From DATCYX01 sp037444705 (GTDB taxonomy: Bacteria; Chloroflexota; Anaerolineae; Anaerolineales; UBA4823), in the NCBI GenBank assembly GCA_037444705.1, contig JBBILY010000019.1, positions 1 to 26,540 on the forward strand: a stretch of DNA of 26,540 nt, written 5' to 3'. Each line of letters starts with the position of its first letter. The stretch's first letter is position 1. A model generated the notes under the pieces. The model saw only the letters and a list, made by a program, of their open reading frames with translations. It was not told the origin of the DNA and made no database searches. The position numbers and the translations under genes are program-made. Below, one piece after another: positions 23,706 through 26,540 of the stretch.

Positions 23706-25940
23706 CTACGGTTTGGCCTGGCGGTCAATGCGCAGCCACCAGGGGATGCGTAACAAGGTACTGCCACAAGTGATCTCCACATCGCCACTGTAATCCCCGC
23801 TGCCTGTCTGGCTGGCTTTGCCGGCGCGCAGGCTCAGGGTAAAGGTGGTGGTCTCACCAGCGTTCAGGGAGAGTGATGTGGTAGAGGCGCTGACGAGGCT
23901 GGGGCCGCTCACGGCGACAGAACAAGACTGAGAACCTCCACTGACGTTCTTCACGAGCACGTCCATGTCAGCGCTCACGTTCTTGTTACCACCCCAGAAG
24001 CCGAAACTGACGCTGGCTGGATCGAAGGTCAGGGGTGTGTCCATGGCAGCCGCCAGATCAATACGCCCACCGCCGCGGGTCAAGACGCCGGTAGGATTGG
24101 CGCCAGTGATATGATCAAATACCGGGCGTTTGGCGGTATTCACCAGGGCCGACTTAATGTCCGCCGGCGACCAATCCGGGTGGAGTTGGCGCAGCAAAGC
24201 TGCTGAACCAGCTACGTGGGGGGTGGCCATGCTGGTGCCCTGGAAGAAGGCGAATTTCCCATTGAACACGCTGGAGACCACGTTCACGCCGGGAGCGGTC
24301 ACGTCCGGTTTGATCAGGTAGGTGAAGGGAGTTGGGCCGCGGCTGGAGAAGCCGGCGATGATGTCGGCATTGGCGGTGATGAACTCGGCTGGGGCGGTGC
24401 CGTCAATGCTGATGGTGGTGGTGCCGGCTGCGGCTTTAAGGCTGACTCCATCGTTCTTCGAGACCATAGCAGCAGGGATTTCGGGGAAGGGCGAGGTGCC
24501 ATCATGAGCCATTGCCGTGGGATCGCCAGCCACATTGTTGATTACCAGCACCCCGATGGCGCCCGCATTTTGGGCATTGCGCACCTTGGTGGTGAAAGTA
24601 CACGCACCGCGATCAATCAAGGCCACCTTGCCCGACACGCCGCTGATGGCTGTACACCCGTTGGCCGGACTGGCAACGGCGAATTCGGCGTTCAATACAG
24701 GGGGTTTATAGGGATTGAAATCACCCACCGCAGCGCCAAAGGTGGCGTCCGTGCCCAGGGTCACCGGGATGCCGACGAAGTGGGGATTGGTGCTGGCGCC
24801 GGCGGTGAGAGCCCCCGCAGCGCTGCCCGGCGATTCCACGGTCGAGTCACCCGGGCCAGAGTTGCCTGCAGCAACCACCACGACCAACCCTGCATCTGCA
24901 GCCGCATTGACTGCCTCAGCCAGGAAGTCGTGCGGGCCCTGAACGCCACCACCCAGGCTCATGTTGACCACATCCATGCCATCGGCCAGGGCATCTTCCA
25001 GGGCGGCGGCAATATCATGGCTGAAAGCGGAGCCACCGAAAGCCACGAAACCCGCCCCGAAGCCGGGGAAGACGTTGTAGTCGCCTAAGAGAGCGCGCGG
25101 CGCCACACCGCTCATATCGTTGATGATGACATTTGTGCCGGTCACCACACCGCTGGTGCCGAAGTTACCGGCCACTGTGCCAGCCACATGGGTGCCATGG
25201 TCGAAGACCAGCAACTTCAGTGGGGCTGCCGCGCCAGGCGCAATACCTGAAGCATAGACACGGCAAACGATCACTTTATCGCTGGTGTTGGCCCCGCCCG
25301 GCTTGGTGAAGGGGCTGCAGGCGTCGGTTTCGTCCGCATCTGGATAGCCGGCGTCGCTGAGGAAGGGATTGGTCAGGTCAATACCGGTGTCAATGATGCC
25401 CACTTTGATCCCCTCACCGGCGTTTCCTGGGCCACCCAACGCTGACCATAGAGCCGGGGCGTTGATCAGGCCGGGGCTCACGTCCATGGTGGGCTGATAC
25501 AACCAGGAATAGTCCACATTTTTTACCCCAGGACCCTGGGCTAATTTGCCAGGGTTCGCCTTATTCAGGCGCACAGCCAGGCCATTTAAGGTGTAGAAGT
25601 ACTCACGCAGCACTTCAGCCCGGGGCACCTCGCGCGCCAGCCACGAGCGATAATTGGCATGCACATTTTCCAGATAGCGGCGGTAGGCCTGACTGGCCGG
25701 GCTGTTGGGGTCGAGGCGACCCCGCAGGGGTTTTGTGCGCTCCAGGCCGGGGATGCCGCCGGTATAACTGGCCAGAGGCGCATCCTTGAAGGTGATAATG
25801 GCGTACTCTGTCTGCGCGGGTGTAGTGCGGGCTTCGGTGAAATCTCGGGTCGGGCCTGTGCTACCGGCAAGAGCGCTGCCTGCCACCAGGGCCAGGACCA
25901 TCAACACGACAAAGGGAGTAAAGATCCGTTTGATGTTCAT
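23706..25940 (-). CDS. secreted subtilisin-like serine protease (S8) with PA domain
   Basis: 744-residue extracellular protease. Signal peptide at 1-26 (ending SALAG), then an inhibitor I9-like propeptide (about 44-150). The S8 catalytic domain has Asp184 (VGIIDTGID), His248 (DHGTHVAGTVAG), the oxyanion Asn360 (AAGN) and Ser570 (GTSMATPHVAG). A protease-associated (PA) domain is inserted at about 400-510. A C-terminal beta-rich, fibronectin-like domain (about 640-735) follows; no LPxTG anchor or sorting tail is seen. Start at 25940: AGGAGG upstream and the signal peptide begins there; an in-frame GTG at 26021 would put a non-signal stretch in front. Its transcript appears to pass through a leader with an internal terminator. 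Likely role is feeding on external protein. Confidence 0.93.
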   Translation of the reverse strand: MNIKRIFTPFVVLMVLALVAGSALAGSTGPTRDFTEARTTPAQTEYAIITFKDAPLASYTGGIPGLERTKPLRGRLDPNSPASQAYRRYLENVHANYRSWLAREVPRAEVLREYFYTLNGLAVRLNKANPGKLAQGPGVKNVDYSWLYQPTMDVSPGLINAPALWSALGGPGNAGEGIKVGIIDTGIDLTNPFLSDAGYPDADETDACSPFTKPGGANTSDKVIVCRVYASGIAPGAAAPLKLLVFDHGTHVAGTVAGNFGTSGVVTGTNVIINDMSGVAPRALLGDYNVFPGFGAGFVAFGGSAFSHDIAAALEDALADGMDVVNMSLGGGVQGPHDFLAEAVNAAADAGLVVVVAAGNSGPGDSTVESPGSAAGALTAGASTNPHFVGIPVTLGTDATFGAAVGDFNPYKPPVLNAEFAVASPANGCTAISGVSGKVALIDRGACTFTTKVRNAQNAGAIGVLVINNVAGDPTAMAHDGTSPFPEIPAAMVSKNDGVSLKAAAGTTTISIDGTAPAEFITANADIIAGFSSRGPTPFTYLIKPDVTAPGVNVVSSVFNGKFAFFQGTSMATPHVAGSAALLRQLHPDWSPADIKSALVNTAKRPVFDHITGANPTGVLTRGGGRIDLAAAMDTPLTFDPASVSFGFWGGNKNVSADMDVLVKNVSGGSQSCSVAVSGPSLVSASTTSLSLNAGETTTFTLSLRAGKASQTGSGDYSGDVEITCGSTLLRIPWWLRIDRQAKP

Positions 25941-26052
25941 TTTTCCTCCTGGATAGGGATAGATTGTGCCGGAAAAACATCTTCGATTAATGAACCAGAG
26001 CCAATCTCCTTTGGCGTTCACCTCCTGTTTACCCTAAAGATGTTGTGAAATG

Positions 26053-26077
26053 AAAAAAACCGGCCAATGGCCGGTTT
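26053..26077 (-). terminator. intrinsic terminator inside the protease leader
   Basis: On the - strand AAACCGGCCA and TGGCCGGTTT (26077-26057) form a ten-base inverted repeat around one base, running directly into a T7 tract (26059-26053). It is about 85-105 bases after the predicted transcription start and 113 bases before the protease ATG, where it would stop transcription unless prevented. Confidence 0.8.
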
Positions 26078-26160
26078 CGCAACTGGCTCCCCACTGGCCT
26101 TACCGATCGAAGATCGGAAATGCGACCAAATCAAGCCAGCGGTTCATCGCCTCCACTCGG
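26078..26160 (-). promoter_or_regulatory. putative attenuator/riboswitch leader of the protease gene
   Basis: Between the promoter and the terminator several pairings compete. CTGGCT (26139-26134) can pair with GCCAG in GGCCAG (26099-26094) or with AGCCAG (26088-26083). GGTCGCA (26127-26121) can pair with TGCG..ACC (26081-26073), which takes away the left arm of the terminator; this pairing crosses the previous one like a pseudoknot. CCGATC/GATCGG (26117-26103) forms a local hairpin. No known riboswitch consensus was recognised; the GCAAAGCC hallmark of cyclic di-GMP-I is absent. It might also be a free RNA of about 105 bases ending at the terminator. Confidence 0.5.
26100..26147 (-). CDS. 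possible 15-residue leader peptide
   Basis: ATG to TAA frame encoding MNRWLDLVAFPIFDR, preceded by GGAGG at 26154-26150. Spacing is only 2 bases, shorter than usual, so translation is uncertain. It lies wholly between the predicted start of the protease transcript and the leader terminator, the place of an attenuation peptide. No run of one regulatory amino acid is seen. Confidence 0.3.
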   Translation of the reverse strand: MNRWLDLVAFPIFDR

Positions 26161-26165
26161 AAAAG

Positions 26166-26196
26166 ATTATAGCACAATCGTCCTGAATTGTATCAA
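26166..26196 (-). promoter_or_regulatory. extended -10 promoter of the protease leader
   Basis: TGCTATAAT on the - strand (-10 box 26166-26171 with the extended TG) and TTGATA at 26191-26196. The 19-base spacer is long, but the extended -10 can compensate. The predicted start is near 26160, about 220 bases before the protease ATG. Confidence 0.65.
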
Positions 26197-26535
26197 ATTA
26201 CTCCGATTACCCTCTATGCGCTCCTCTACCGTGTAGATGACAATTTGCCTGCGCCTTATTCTCTTGTGCTGTATAAGTTTAACGTAATCATCTCGAGTTC
26301 GTTACACCAAATGTGTTATGAGGACTTTTTGCACATCTTTTCCATGGCCAGAGAGGTTTTTTAGTTCACCAACTTTATTGTGAGGCAGGGTTTGTTGTGG
26401 CCTCAAGCAGCAGCACTGCCGGGTGAATTTAGGGGTTTTGTCTCAGGTTTGGCGGAACTTTGAAAAGCCCTGCAGGGGTTTTAAGGTAAAATCAGTCATA
26501 TTCTTAAGAAGTCTATGTCATTCTCAGGATAAACC
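26197..26535. other. non-coding stretch before the window end
   Basis: No gene is visible. AAAAGCCC / GGGGTTTT (26463-26482) is a near-palindrome with one mismatch and a short T-run. An ATG at 26536 with AGGA upstream, in the last bases, may be the start of a + strand gene that continues outside; too little is seen to call it. Confidence 0.4.
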
Positions 26536-26540
26536 ATGGC

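Noticed and set aside
25941..26021. 27-residue N-terminal extension of the subtilase from a GTG
   Set aside because: The AGGAGG there runs into the GTG without spacing, the extension would precede a normal signal peptide, and the ATG at 25940 has an excellent site.
26053..26160. Cyclic di-GMP-I (GEMM) riboswitch or SRP RNA at the protease leader
   Set aside because: The conserved GCAAAGCC core of the former and the GGAAGGAAGCAGCC-type loop of the latter are not present. Left as unclassified.

Overview
The window reads as a bacterial chromosome fragment of moderate to high G+C. It most resembles Chloroflexota (Anaerolineae-like). That placement is inferred from protein flavour and gene mix and is not proven. 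TGA is used as a normal stop by many genes here, so the standard bacterial code applies.

Bases 1-9882 hold the distal part of a 14-subunit-type complex I operon on the + strand: nuoG (5' end cut by the window), nuoH, I, J, K, L, M and N. The genes are close-packed with good ribosome binding sites. A 16-base run of N lies inside the start of nuoM, just after an imperfect hairpin between nuoL and nuoM. The operon ends at a perfect bidirectional terminator shared with the convergent lipA.

Bases 9942-14262 are on the - strand. They hold lipA behind a coiled-coil/PD-(D/E)XK-like protein, then asd (aspartate-semialdehyde dehydrogenase) broken by one in-frame TGA where the family has Trp, then a membrane serine protease of the NfeD family. 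A divergent intergenic region with clear promoters leads to a + strand membrane GAF-GGDEF diguanylate cyclase (14633-16309) and a stand-alone DnaJ-type zinc-finger protein. Facing these on the - strand are a crotonase-family gene resembling ethylmalonyl-CoA decarboxylase and a full-length ComEC whose C-terminal metallo-beta-lactamase domain has lost its metal motif.

Bases 19939-20684 contain no convincing gene, but they carry the best promoter of the window followed by four tandem hairpins, a candidate non-coding RNA. Next come a small Gly/Phe-rich protein with a hairpin terminator, then a two-gene unit: a SerK/SbnI-like (ParB-fold) free serine kinase overlapping or abutting serC. The pair suggests a serine - phosphoserine - phosphohydroxypyruvate route. 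A cupredoxin lipoprotein and a large secreted subtilisin-like protease follow on the - strand. The protease is preceded by a roughly 220-nt leader with an extended -10 promoter, a possible 15-codon leader peptide, mutually exclusive pairings and an intrinsic terminator, all upstream of the protease start. This is a strong candidate for an attenuator or riboswitch.

The points most worth a second look are the SerK-like/serC pair, the protease leader, the hairpin RNA at 20081, and the single TGA in asd.
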